Positions 14,480 to 22,367 of a DNA stretch of 35,979 nucleotides are shown piece after piece. The notes below the pieces were generated by a model, which was not told the DNA's origin, did no database searches, and saw only the letters and a program-made list of their open reading frames with translations. The stretch lies in the NCBI GenBank assembly GCA_035517775.1, contig DATIYF010000032.1, forward strand, positions 1 to 35,979, written 5' to 3'. Positions within the stretch are counted from its first letter, which is position 1, and every line of letters begins with the position of its first letter. The position numbers were made by a program, and so were the translations under genes. The stretch is from DATIYF01 sp035517775. Lineage in GTDB: Bacteria > Acidobacteriota > Terriglobia > Terriglobales > Acidobacteriaceae.

Positions 14480-14989
14480 TTACTGGCTGGGCGGAGTGGC
14501 GTTCTGCTGCTGCTGCTGCTGCTGCTGCATACGCTGGTGGAACTGCTGGCGCCGCTGTTGCCGCTCAGCGATCATCTGGTTGAGCTGGGTCTTCTGATCG
14601 GGGGTGAGCAGGTTGAACATCTGGCTGGCGAGGCGGGCCCGCTCCACGGTCAGCTCGGTCATGGTCTGCGCCTGCTGCGAGGCCAGGTTGCGCACCGCGT
14701 TCTCATCAAACGTCCCGCTCAGCTCCAACTGGGTAAGCTGCTGGTGGCTCTGGGAGAGCTGCTGCATCAGCGGTTTGATCGTGGGCCGCTCCTGCTGCAT
14801 GATCTGCTTCATTTGCGAGCGCTGCGCGTCGGTAAGGTTCAGCCGGTGGGCGAAGCCCCACAGGCCGCCGCCGCCGTACATGCCGCGCCCGAAGCGGGCC
14901 GGCCGCAGCGTTTGGCCGAAAGCCATGGCTCCCGACAGCATAGTAACCATCGCTGCCGCCGCCATCCCTTGAACAAGTTTCGATTTCAT
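14480..14989 (-). CDS. Spy/CpxP family periplasmic stress protein
   Basis: Spy/CpxP proteins are periplasmic chaperone-like dimers that damp the Cpx response. This 169-residue protein has a signal peptide (MKSKLVQGMAAAAMVTMLSG, cleavage near AMAFGQ) and two LTxxQ motifs, NLTDAQRSQMKQIM and LLTPDQKTQLNQMI, the family signature. It is mainly helical and rich in Gln and Met, and ends in eight consecutive Gln residues encoded by eight CAG codons before NATPPSQ. The ATG at 14989 is preceded by GGAGG (14996-15000); an upstream in-frame ATG at 15088 gives no family match. It is divergent from cpxR-cpxA with a CpxR-type box between them, the layout expected for a Cpx target. Confidence 0.9.
   Translation of the reverse strand: MKSKLVQGMAAAAMVTMLSGAMAFGQTLRPARFGRGMYGGGGLWGFAHRLNLTDAQRSQMKQIMQQERPTIKPLMQQLSQSHQQLTQLELSGTFDENAVRNLASQQAQTMTELTVERARLASQMFNLLTPDQKTQLNQMIAERQQRRQQFHQRMQQQQQQQQNATPPSQ
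14504..14527 (-). repeat. Eight-unit CAG microsatellite coding for polyglutamine
   Basis: CTG is repeated exactly eight times on the plus strand, read as CAG codons for Gln in the Spy-like gene. Perfect triplet runs are prone to replication slippage, and changes in unit number would keep the frame. The tract lies in the flexible C-terminal tail. Confidence 0.9.
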
Positions 14990-15093
14990 ACCTTTCCTCC
15001 TGGGACTGTCCGCCCTTCTGATTTCCTGCTTTTGCGTTGCACTTATGAAAACACCAGCGCGCCAGAAAAGTGGTAAAAACACGGTCAACCCGG

Positions 15094-15108
15094 GTAAAGT
15101 TTTGTAAA
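15094..15108. promoter_or_regulatory. Perfect CpxR-type operator, GTAAA-N5-GTAAA
   Basis: GTAAA (15094-15098), spacer GTTTT, GTAAA (15104-15108) equals the E. coli CpxR consensus exactly. It lies in the 206-bp gap between the divergent Spy-like gene (start 14989) and cpxR (start 15196), 105 and 88 bp from them. A further GTAAA occurs at 15073-15077. Autoregulation and control of the spy-like gene by the phosphorylated regulator are inferred. Confidence 0.72.
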
Positions 15109-15195
15109 GTGGGAATCTGGCGGGCTTGACAATTCTTTACTCCTCCTCGCCCCCGGTAACGTAGAAACACTTCCCTGCGGAAGTAGAATGAGTTC

Positions 15196-15918
15196 GTGGA
15201 TCGCATCCTGGTGATTGACGATGACGTCGAGCTCTGCGGCCTGGTGGGCGAATTTCTCAGCCCCGAAGGCTTCGAGGTGGAGTGCGTCTACAACGGTGAG
15301 CAGGGTTTGGAGCGCGCGCTCAAGGGCCAGTATTTGCTGGCGGTGCTGGATATCATGCTGCCGGGCATGAATGGTCTGGAGGTGCTGCGCCGACTGCGGG
15401 CGACTTCGCGCCTTCCGGTGCTGCTGCTCACCGCCCGCGGCGAAGATGTGGACCGAATCGTGGGCCTGGAAATCGGCGCCGACGATTATCTGCCCAAGCC
15501 CTTCAATCCGCGCGAGCTGGTGGCCCGCATTCGCGCGGTCCTGCGGCGCACCAAGGGTGGCAGCCGTCCCGCGGAAAGCCCTGTGCCCGAACTGCTGCGC
15601 GTGGGAGATATCGAACTGGACCCGGCCACCCGCTCCGTCTGGCAAAAGGGCAAGCCCGTCGAATTGACTTCGGTGGAATTTAATCTGCTGCAAGTATTGC
15701 TCAGCGAAGCGGGCCGCGTGGTCACGCGAGAGCATCTGGTGGATGCCGTGCTCAGCCGCAAATTCTCTCCTTTCGACCGCAGCATCGACATGCATGTGAG
15801 CAAAGTGCGCAAGAAGCTGGGCGACAGCGACAACGGCTCTGACTACATCAAAACGGTGCGCGGCGTCGGGTATATTTTTGCCATGCCCCGGGAGAAGGCC
15901 AGGAGCGGAGCCAAGTGA
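15196..15918 (+). CDS. cpxR: OmpR-family response regulator CpxR
   Basis: This 240-residue regulator has an N-terminal receiver: RILVIDDDVELC acidic pocket, phospho-acceptor Asp52 in LAVLDIMLPGMNG, LLLTARGED with the conserved Thr, and the KPF segment with its Lys. A winged-helix effector domain follows with VELTSVEFNLLQVLLSEAGR, VVTREHLVDAVL, DRSIDMHVSKVRKKLG and IKTVRGVGYIF. The GTG start at 15196 fits the family start MDRILVIDD; GGAAG lies a few bases upstream. The stop overlaps the GTG start of the kinase gene by 4 bp. The identity as CpxR rests on the domain type, the partner kinase, the Spy-like neighbour and the box at 15094-15108. Confidence 0.92.
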   Translation: MDRILVIDDDVELCGLVGEFLSPEGFEVECVYNGEQGLERALKGQYLLAVLDIMLPGMNGLEVLRRLRATSRLPVLLLTARGEDVDRIVGLEIGADDYLPKPFNPRELVARIRAVLRRTKGGSRPAESPVPELLRVGDIELDPATRSVWQKGKPVELTSVEFNLLQVLLSEAGRVVTREHLVDAVLSRKFSPFDRSIDMHVSKVRKKLGDSDNGSDYIKTVRGVGYIFAMPREKARSGAK

Positions 15919-17336
15919 GAAGCCTCTTCCTCAAGATTTTTCTTTCTTACTGGGTGGCGCAGGCTTTGTTTCTGGTGCTGGCGATTCTGGTGACGCTGGC
16001 CCTTCGCCCACCCGGCGAGCTGGCCACGTGGCAGACGCTCGACAGCCACATTCTGAATGACGCGGTCGCCGCCTACGAAAAGGGCGGCACGGAGGCATTG
16101 CGCTCTTACCTCAGAAGCGTGCACGACGCGCGCAATGTGCACCTCTACCTGTTTACACAGAATGGGCAGGAGTTGACCGGCCGCAAAGCGCCCGATTGGG
16201 TTGAGGACGTGCTGCAGGGGCGCAAGCGCACCGCTGACAGCTTTTGGGGACGAATGCGGCCAATACAGTTTCTGCGCCAATCGGTGCAGGCCGCCGACGG
16301 CAGGCGCTACACGCTGGTCACCGAATTGCCGCCCGGCCGCACCGCGATGTTCGGCCCGCACGGCGTGCCCGGATTAGGCCTGCTGATCGGTTTGGTTTCC
16401 TCGGGGCTGATCTGCTATTTGCTGGCCCGCTATCTCACCGCCCCGGTGGTGCGTTTGCGCGAGGCCACGCGCCAGCTGGCGGCTGGAGATTTAGGCGCCC
16501 GCGCCGGCAACGAAGGCCGGCTGACACGGCGCCACGATGAAATCGCCGAACTGGTGCGCGATTTCGACACCATGGCCGAGCGCCTGGAAAAGCTGGTCAA
16601 GGCGCAATCCCGGCTGCTGAATGACATCTCGCACGAATTGCGGTCGCCGCTGGCGCGCTTGAGCGTCGCCCTCGCCCTGGCGCGCCGCCGTGCCGGCACC
16701 GATGCCCAGGCCACGCTGGATCGCATCGAACTGGAAGCGGACCGGCTGAATGAACTGATCGGCCGCCTGCTCACCGTGGCCCGCCTGGAGGGCGACGAAA
16801 TCATTCAGAGGACCCCACTCGACCTGGCAGCGCTGGTGGAAGAGGTCGTGACCGATGCCAACTTCGAGGCGCAGGCGCGCGACTGCCGCGTGGATTTCTG
16901 CTCTAAGGGCGAGGCCCGGGTGATGGGCAATCCCACGCTGCTGCGCAGTGCGGTCGAAAATGTGGTGCGCAATGCCATTCGCTACACCCGCGAGGGCAGC
17001 GTGGTGGAGGTTCGCCTGGAGCCGCAGGGAGATCCTCCGGGATCGGAAATCGCCTTGCGAGTGATGGATTCCGGCCCAGGCGTTCCCGAGGAATCTCTGG
17101 ATAAGCTCTTCCGCCCCTTCTATCGCATAGATGACGACCGCGGCCGCACCACCGGTGGCGTGGGCTTGGGCCTGGCTATCACCGAGCGGGCGGTGCGCCT
17201 GCACGGTGGCAGGGCGAAGGCTTCCAATCGGGCCGAAGGCGGCCTGGTGGTCGAGATTTTTCTGCCGGCGCTATCTGCGGAAGGAGAAGAAATTCCCGAG
17301 GAACAACCTGCCCCGGTCGCGGGGGACCGCGCCTGA
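15915..17336 (+). CDS. cpxA: Envelope-stress sensor histidine kinase CpxA
   Basis: This 473-residue membrane kinase has an N-terminal helix (FLKIFLSYWVAQALFLVLAI), a periplasmic sensor of about 130 residues, a second helix (LGLLIGLVSSGLICYLLARY), and a HAMP domain with TAPVVRLREATRQLAAGDLG. The phospho-acceptor His240 lies in NDISHELRSPLARL. The ATPase motifs follow: N box NVVRNAIRYTRE, G1 DSGPGVPEE, F box LFRPFYRI and G2 TGGVGLGLAIT. The GTG start is coupled to the cpxR stop (GTGA). The family senses misfolded envelope proteins and is held off by CpxP-type proteins, such as the one encoded divergently. The signal itself is not visible in sequence. Confidence 0.92.
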   Translation: MRSLFLKIFLSYWVAQALFLVLAILVTLALRPPGELATWQTLDSHILNDAVAAYEKGGTEALRSYLRSVHDARNVHLYLFTQNGQELTGRKAPDWVEDVLQGRKRTADSFWGRMRPIQFLRQSVQAADGRRYTLVTELPPGRTAMFGPHGVPGLGLLIGLVSSGLICYLLARYLTAPVVRLREATRQLAAGDLGARAGNEGRLTRRHDEIAELVRDFDTMAERLEKLVKAQSRLLNDISHELRSPLARLSVALALARRRAGTDAQATLDRIELEADRLNELIGRLLTVARLEGDEIIQRTPLDLAALVEEVVTDANFEAQARDCRVDFCSKGEARVMGNPTLLRSAVENVVRNAIRYTREGSVVEVRLEPQGDPPGSEIALRVMDSGPGVPEESLDKLFRPFYRIDDDRGRTTGGVGLGLAITERAVRLHGGRAKASNRAEGGLVVEIFLPALSAEGEEIPEEQPAPVAGDRA

Positions 17337-17505
17337 GCCGCTTCGGTTACCCGCCGCGGGCAACTCTCTGACTCTTCACCGGTTCCAATCAAGTCTGAGC
17401 GGTTTGCTCTTCCCGTGCATTCCTGATACACAAATGAGGGTATTTTTCACCCGAGCAAGCTATCTGTTTGCGGCTTGCCCGCAGAACACAGGAGAACAAC
17501 AGGGA

Positions 17506-18744
17506 ATGAAGTCCCGAATGCTTGCCCTGGGCCTGGCGCTGGCCGGCCTGGGCCTGGTCATGGCGCTGACGAGCTGCAGTTCCAGCAGTTCATCGCCGTC
17601 TTCTTCCACTCCCGGCTTCATTTACATCACCACGCAGGGCGATAATTCTCTTTCAGAATTCGAGTTGAACGCGAGCACGGGAATTCCGGCAAAATCCGGC
17701 AACAGCATCGCCGCCGGCCCCTCGGGATCTATGCCCACGGCCATGGTCCTGAGTCCGCTGGGGAATGCGATCTTTGTCGCCAATAGCGTACCGCCCAGTA
17801 GTTCGGCACCTCCGCCTGCGGGCGCAATCTCTGCCTTTACGGTGAACTCCGATGGCTCCGCCACCACCACCAGTGGAACTTCTGCGGCTGGCCAGTTGCC
17901 TGCCGGCCTGGCGATGGACTCCGGCGGAAAGTTCCTATTTGTCGCCAATCAGGGCATCTTCACCGACCCCGCGTCAGGAACGATCTCAGTATTCTCCGTG
18001 CAGGGCACGACGCTCAGTGAGGTTGCGGGTTCTCCGTTTCCCACCGCGCTGCTCAGCGACAGCACCGGTACCGGTCCGGTCGCTTTAGCCCTGACGCCGG
18101 ATGGAAAATATCTCTACGCCGCCAGCCAGTTCACCAACACGGTTCGCGGCTTTGCCGTGGATGGCTCGGGCGCGCTCACGCCTCTGCCCGCCGCTTCCTA
18201 CAACGCGGGGACAAATCCTTCCGGAGTTCTAGTTACCCCGGACGGGAATTTTCTTTACGTCGCCAACGCCGGTTCGAATTCGGTCAGCGCCTTTGTGATC
18301 TGCGACAACCCCACGCCCGATTGTCCGGTCGCGGATGGCCACCTGACCGAGGTGGCGGGCTCGCCCTTCTCGACCGGGCTTGGCCCGCGGGCCATGGCCG
18401 CGACCGCCGACAAACCGGTCAGCAAATTTTTGTATGTAATGAACTGGCAATCCAATCAGATTGCCGAGTTCAAGATCGCGGCGGGCACTGGAGTGCTCAG
18501 CGCCAACACCTCGGCCACGATTTCCACCGGCCTTAACCCCGCCGGGCTTACCCTTCTCACCAGCGCCAACCCCAGTGCCAATGCTGCCACCACCGGCGGG
18601 ACGCTCGACTACATTTACGCCGTGAACAATGGAGCTTCCACCATTTCTGCTTTCAGCTTCGACAACACGGTGGGGGTGCTGAGCATAGTTGGAACCTCAA
18701 CCGTGGCCACCGGAGGCCAGCCCACGGCCGTGGCGGGTCATTAG
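17506..18744 (+). CDS. Beta-propeller lipoprotein, YncE/lactonase-like
   Basis: This 412-residue lipoprotein has a signal peptide (MKSRMLALGLALAGLGLVMA) with lipobox LTSC, so the mature protein starts at an acylated Cys followed by a serine-rich linker. The rest is made of repeats such as GFIYITTQGDNSLSEFEL, PLGNAIFVANS, SGGKFLFVANQG, DGKYLYAASQFTNTVRGFAV, DGNFLYVANAGSNSVSAFVI and YIYAVNNGASTISAF. These are the blades of a seven-bladed propeller of the lactonase/YncE/LVIVD group. Such lipoproteins are usually surface or periplasmic, and activity as a lactonase is not implied. AGGAGA lies 10 nt upstream of the ATG. The stop is 9 bp from the stop of the convergent lptFG gene. Confidence 0.86.
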   Translation: MKSRMLALGLALAGLGLVMALTSCSSSSSSPSSSTPGFIYITTQGDNSLSEFELNASTGIPAKSGNSIAAGPSGSMPTAMVLSPLGNAIFVANSVPPSSSAPPPAGAISAFTVNSDGSATTTSGTSAAGQLPAGLAMDSGGKFLFVANQGIFTDPASGTISVFSVQGTTLSEVAGSPFPTALLSDSTGTGPVALALTPDGKYLYAASQFTNTVRGFAVDGSGALTPLPAASYNAGTNPSGVLVTPDGNFLYVANAGSNSVSAFVICDNPTPDCPVADGHLTEVAGSPFSTGLGPRAMAATADKPVSKFLYVMNWQSNQIAEFKIAAGTGVLSANTSATISTGLNPAGLTLLTSANPSANAATTGGTLDYIYAVNNGASTISAFSFDNTVGVLSIVGTSTVATGGQPTAVAGH

Positions 18745-18753
18745 CGGAATGAC

Positions 18754-21114
18754 TCAGCTGGGCACCTTCAAAATCAGATAACCGCTCAGCAGGCCGAAGA
18801 TTAAATCCGGAGACCAGGCTGCCAGAACCGGCGGCAATTGGTTTACATTGCCCATGGCCTCAAAAAGGCTGGCGACCACGGTATAGGCCAGCGCCACTCC
18901 TACGGCCACTGCCACGCCCGCGACCGCGCCTCGCCTTCCCGAGGAGAGAGCAAAGGGAACCGCCAGCACCGCCATGACCAGCGTGATCAGCGGATAAGCC
19001 AGCTTCTTCTGCAGTTGCACCCTGAGCCGCACCACGTCGAAGCCGCTTTGCCCCAGGTCATGAATGTAGCGGCGCAGCTCTTCGTAGTTCATCTCCTGCG
19101 ACTGTTTCACTTCTTTCTTGAAATAGGTGGGCGGCTCGCTCAGGGTAGGGAACGTCGCTACCTCGAAGCTGCGGTATTCCTCGATCGCCGGGCCTTGCAG
19201 GTCGCGCTCCCAACCCTGGGCGCAGACCCAGCGGTGCAGGCGCTCATCCCAATTGGCGCGTTCGGCAAAGACCCGGCGGACCAGCTGAAAGGTGTGCGGA
19301 TTGAACTGAAAGACAGAGAGATTTCCGAACTCGTTGCGGTCGGAATCGAACAGCTGATAGTAGTAAATGTCGGAATGCTGGCCGAAGATCCACTTGCGGT
19401 CGGGATTCAGGTAGGTCTGCGCCGGCTTGCCCTTGATTTCATTGCGCAGCGCGTCCTGCCTTTTATTGGCGTGGGGCAGATAGAACTGCTCGAACAGAAA
19501 CAGCCCGCCCGCGAGTATCGCCGCCACCACCAGAATGGGCACCACGATGCGGTACACGCTGATGCCCGTGGCTTTAATCGCGGTTACTTCGTTCGAGCGC
19601 TGCATCAGCCCCAGCGTCACCAGCACCGCCAGCAGCACGCTCAGCGGCGTCGCGTTGTATAAGAAATAGGGCGTCACGTTGAGCAGATACTCGCCCACCA
19701 CCAGCGGCGAGACATGGTTGCGCAGGATATCCCCGAGCAGTTCAAAGACCGTGAACACCAGCAGCAGGGTGAGAAAGGAACCCAGAATCAGCGCCAGATA
19801 TACCACGAAGTCGTGCAGAACATAATCGTCGAGAATCATGGGGAAGCGGGCGCGGAAGACCCGCCGCCGGCTGGCCACGCGCTCAAAGGCATCTCCATTA
19901 TGTCCGCCGCGAAATAGAATTCCTTGCCCCGCCATCGCCCCAGGGCTGAGCGCCTTCCAATTGGCACGCAGCGAGCCGACTTCGAAGGGCTTATGCTCTG
20001 CCCGCCAGAGCAGCAGCGCCCCGGCAATGAAAAATACAAGGTCAGAGAACCATGCTCCCAGGCTGGGCGTGATTCGGCCCTGGCGGGCGAGAGTAATCCC
20101 CAGCAACGACACTGAGTAGTAGAGAAACACCAGCAGAATCGTCAGCACGAAGCCCGCCGACTTACCGCCCTTTTTCGAAGAAAGCCCCAGCGGAATGCCC
20201 ACCAGCGCCAGCACGATGCAGGCGGCAGGAAGCGCGAAGCGATGGTGGAATTCGAGGTAGTACCAGCGTGCGGAGACTTTATCCACCAGCCGCGCCTGCC
20301 GCGGCAGCTCCCAGGTTCCGAGCTCGGCGATGGGAGCGGGTTCCTCATCGGACTTCGCCGCCGACTGGGGCACGGCGATGGGCAAATCGGTTTGCTCGAA
20401 GGTCGAAATCTGGTAGCGCGCCGGGTTGGAGGGGTCGGCCTCATGGGTCGAACCGTTCACCAGATGCAGGTGGAGCGCATTCGGCCCTTCGCTGACCAGA
20501 ATGCCCTGCTGCGCCAGCGTGATGCGCGGCGAAGAGGGCGTGGTCATATCGGCAATGAATACACCCCTCCAAATGGCCGCGCCCCGGGCGCTGCGCACGT
20601 CCTGCACATAAAGCACCAGGCGGGGAAAGCCTTCGTAAAATACCCTTGGCTGCACCTCGAATGAAACCTGGGAACTTTTCAGTTGGTCCTGCAGTTTTTC
20701 CAGGGCTGACTGCGAAAGGGGAGCAAGATAAACGCTGTTGAACAGCGCCAGCCCCCAGCCAATCGCCACGAAAATGGAGATGACCCGCAGAAAAGTCCAG
20801 ACGCCCAGTCCGCTGGCGCGCATGGCGGTGATCTCGCTATCGGCCGCGAGGCGGCTAAGGCCGATCAAAATCCCAACCAGCACCCCCATCGGAAGGGTGT
20901 AGGTCAGGGTGGTGGGCAAGCTATAGAGGAAGATTTCGGCAACGCTCGGCAGGGGCGCGCTATTGCGCACCACTAATTCCAGCAGCCGCGCCAAATCCTT
21001 GGTGAACAGCACAAAGGTGAACACCGCCACGCCGATGAAGGCGGGCGAGATCACTTCACGCAGAATGTAGCGGGTGAGAATCCGCACGGCGACGCTCTTG
21101 GGGCAGCATAGCAT
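18754..21114 (-). CDS. Fused LptF-LptG permease of the LPS export ABC transporter
   Basis: LptB2FG extracts LPS from the inner membrane and passes it to LptC/LptA. This 786-residue protein contains two YjgP/YjgQ-type permease units in tandem. The first (about 10-375) has RILTRYILREVISPAFIGVA, LPTTLTYTLPMGVLVGILIG, SRLAADSEITAMRASGLG and a beta-jellyroll periplasmic domain. The second (about 425-786) has LDDYVLHDFVVYLALILGS, ATPLSVLLAVLVTLGLMQRS, NEVTAIKATGISVYR and FALSSGRRGAVAGVA. The linker (about 390-425) is loop-like. A single frame encodes both, so the fusion is real in this sequence. The GTG at 21087 is an alternative start nearer the usual N-terminus; the ATG at 21114 lacks a good ribosome site. 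It lies 30 bp after the dioxygenase gene. Confidence 0.93.
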   Translation of the reverse strand: MLCCPKSVAVRILTRYILREVISPAFIGVAVFTFVLFTKDLARLLELVVRNSAPLPSVAEIFLYSLPTTLTYTLPMGVLVGILIGLSRLAADSEITAMRASGLGVWTFLRVISIFVAIGWGLALFNSVYLAPLSQSALEKLQDQLKSSQVSFEVQPRVFYEGFPRLVLYVQDVRSARGAAIWRGVFIADMTTPSSPRITLAQQGILVSEGPNALHLHLVNGSTHEADPSNPARYQISTFEQTDLPIAVPQSAAKSDEEPAPIAELGTWELPRQARLVDKVSARWYYLEFHHRFALPAACIVLALVGIPLGLSSKKGGKSAGFVLTILLVFLYYSVSLLGITLARQGRITPSLGAWFSDLVFFIAGALLLWRAEHKPFEVGSLRANWKALSPGAMAGQGILFRGGHNGDAFERVASRRRVFRARFPMILDDYVLHDFVVYLALILGSFLTLLLVFTVFELLGDILRNHVSPLVVGEYLLNVTPYFLYNATPLSVLLAVLVTLGLMQRSNEVTAIKATGISVYRIVVPILVVAAILAGGLFLFEQFYLPHANKRQDALRNEIKGKPAQTYLNPDRKWIFGQHSDIYYYQLFDSDRNEFGNLSVFQFNPHTFQLVRRVFAERANWDERLHRWVCAQGWERDLQGPAIEEYRSFEVATFPTLSEPPTYFKKEVKQSQEMNYEELRRYIHDLGQSGFDVVRLRVQLQKKLAYPLITLVMAVLAVPFALSSGRRGAVAGVAVAVGVALAYTVVASLFEAMGNVNQLPPVLAAWSPDLIFGLLSGYLILKVPS

Positions 21115-21144
21115 GCCCGCTGTTGGCCTGACTTAAGCTGCCGA

Positions 21145-22107
21145 TCAGCCTTTAACCTCCACCGGCGGCGTCCCGTAGGTGTGAAACGACTCGATCGTCT
21201 TCAGACCCCACGCCTGCCCCTTCTTTCGCTCGGCCTCGCTCCACCGGATCGGTTTCCAGTCCGGAGCCAGAATCAGCCGCGCCCCGGCGCTGGCCACCTC
21301 CACCCGGTTGCCTCCCGGCTCGAACATGTAGAGAAAAAAAGTCTGCTGGATGGCGTGCTTGTGCGGTCCGGTCTCGATGGGAACTCCATTCTCCAGGCAG
21401 ATGTCAGCCGCCAACAGTACTTCTTCCCGGCTGTTGCAGGCATAGGTGATGTGGTGAAAGCGCCCCCGCGACCCGGTATGGTCGCGCGTATAGGCGAAGT
21501 CATAGCTTTTGTTGGTGCAGGTCATCCAGATACCCGCCTCCGAGCCGTCGTCCATCACGATGCATTCGGTCAGCCGGAATCCGAGATACTGTTCGAAGAA
21601 CTTGCGGTTGCTCTCGATGTCGGCGGCCAGCCCGTTCCAGTGATCAATCCGCCGCACATTCATTCCCCGGCAGGGAAAGCGCTGCGCCTGGTTCTTCAAC
21701 GCCGGCCGCAGTTCCGCAGGCGCCTCATACCACTGCGTTTCGTAATAAAGTTCGATCTTGTGGCCATCCGGGTCCTGGCAAAGAAACGCAGGGCCGTGCG
21801 CCAGGTCGCCATCCCTCCAGCCGATCTCGAAGCCCGAGCCTTTGAGCGCGGCCACGCGCCTCTCCAGTGCCTGCGGACTGCGCGCGCGGTAGGCCACGTG
21901 GCCCAATCCCGGCAGCTTTGAGGCGGTCAGCTTCAGCGAGTGCCGCTCGTAATCGTCGTAGGCGCGCAAGTAAACCGAGTCGCCTTCGCGGCCGCTCTCC
22001 GTCAGCCCCATCACGTTGACGAAAAATTTCAGGCTCTCCTCCGGCTTAGGAGTGAGCAATTCCAAATGGCCAAGATGAGCCAGGTCCATGATCGGTTCGT
22101 TTTGCAT
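21145..22107 (-). CDS. Extradiol ring-cleavage dioxygenase (catechol 2,3-dioxygenase type, VOC)
   Basis: This 320-residue type I extradiol dioxygenase has two VOC domains. The second carries the metal facial triad: His in RRIDHWNGLAADIES, His in GRFHHITYACNS and Glu in GNRVEVASAG. The first contains HLELLTPKPEESLKFFVNVM and CQDPDGHKIELYYET. Such enzymes open catechol-type rings next to the diol using Fe(II) or Mn(II). The substrate is not predictable here; no neighbouring aromatic pathway genes are in the window. Its promoter region holds the palindrome TTGAGTACACTCAA at 22203. The lptFG gene starts 30 bp downstream on the same strand, so readthrough is possible. Confidence 0.9.
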   Translation of the reverse strand: MQNEPIMDLAHLGHLELLTPKPEESLKFFVNVMGLTESGREGDSVYLRAYDDYERHSLKLTASKLPGLGHVAYRARSPQALERRVAALKGSGFEIGWRDGDLAHGPAFLCQDPDGHKIELYYETQWYEAPAELRPALKNQAQRFPCRGMNVRRIDHWNGLAADIESNRKFFEQYLGFRLTECIVMDDGSEAGIWMTCTNKSYDFAYTRDHTGSRGRFHHITYACNSREEVLLAADICLENGVPIETGPHKHAIQQTFFLYMFEPGGNRVEVASAGARLILAPDWKPIRWSEAERKKGQAWGLKTIESFHTYGTPPVEVKG

Positions 22108-22202
22108 GGAGAACCTCGGCGGCAGGCTGACTTAAACGCTTTGCGCTGACCTGCAACCCATTTCCGGAGAATCGGCTGCCCGGCAAAAATTGCCGCTTCA
22201 CG

Positions 22203-22247
22203 TTGAGTACACTCAATATAGCTCTCATTTTTACCCCGACCTGTCAA
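22203..22247 (-). promoter_or_regulatory. Dioxygenase promoter region with operator-like palindrome
   Basis: The minus strand has TTGACA (22247-22242) and TATATT (22220-22215), but with a 21-bp spacer instead of 17, so the promoter is non-ideal. A perfect 14-bp palindrome TTGAGT-AC-ACTCAA (22203-22216) overlaps the -10 end, about 90 bp before the dioxygenase start. A dimeric repressor such as a MarR- or GntR-type regulator could bind there. No regulator gene lies nearby. Confidence 0.5.
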
Positions 22248-22271
22248 GAAAGGCGTCGACTTGGCCGCGGG

Positions 22272-22300
22272 TTGACAGCCCCGCCCGCCGGGAGCAAAAT
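22272..22300 (+). promoter_or_regulatory. Predicted sigma70-type promoter of the HExxE protein gene
   Basis: TTGACA (22272-22277) and CAAAAT (22295-22300) are separated by exactly 17 bp and lie about 67 nt before the ATG at 22368. The divergent TTGACA for the dioxygenase is 24 bp to the left, forming back-to-back promoters. Confidence 0.55.
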
Positions 22301-22367
22301 CAAGCCTTAGTTCCCTCCGGCCGTACCCTAGGTAGTTCCTCCCAAATCAGTTCCAGAGAGGTGCAAT

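Noticed and set aside
15126..15162. TTGACA at 15126 as cpxR promoter
   Set aside because: No -10 sequence at 16-18 bp; the nearest TA-rich hexamer is 25 bp away.
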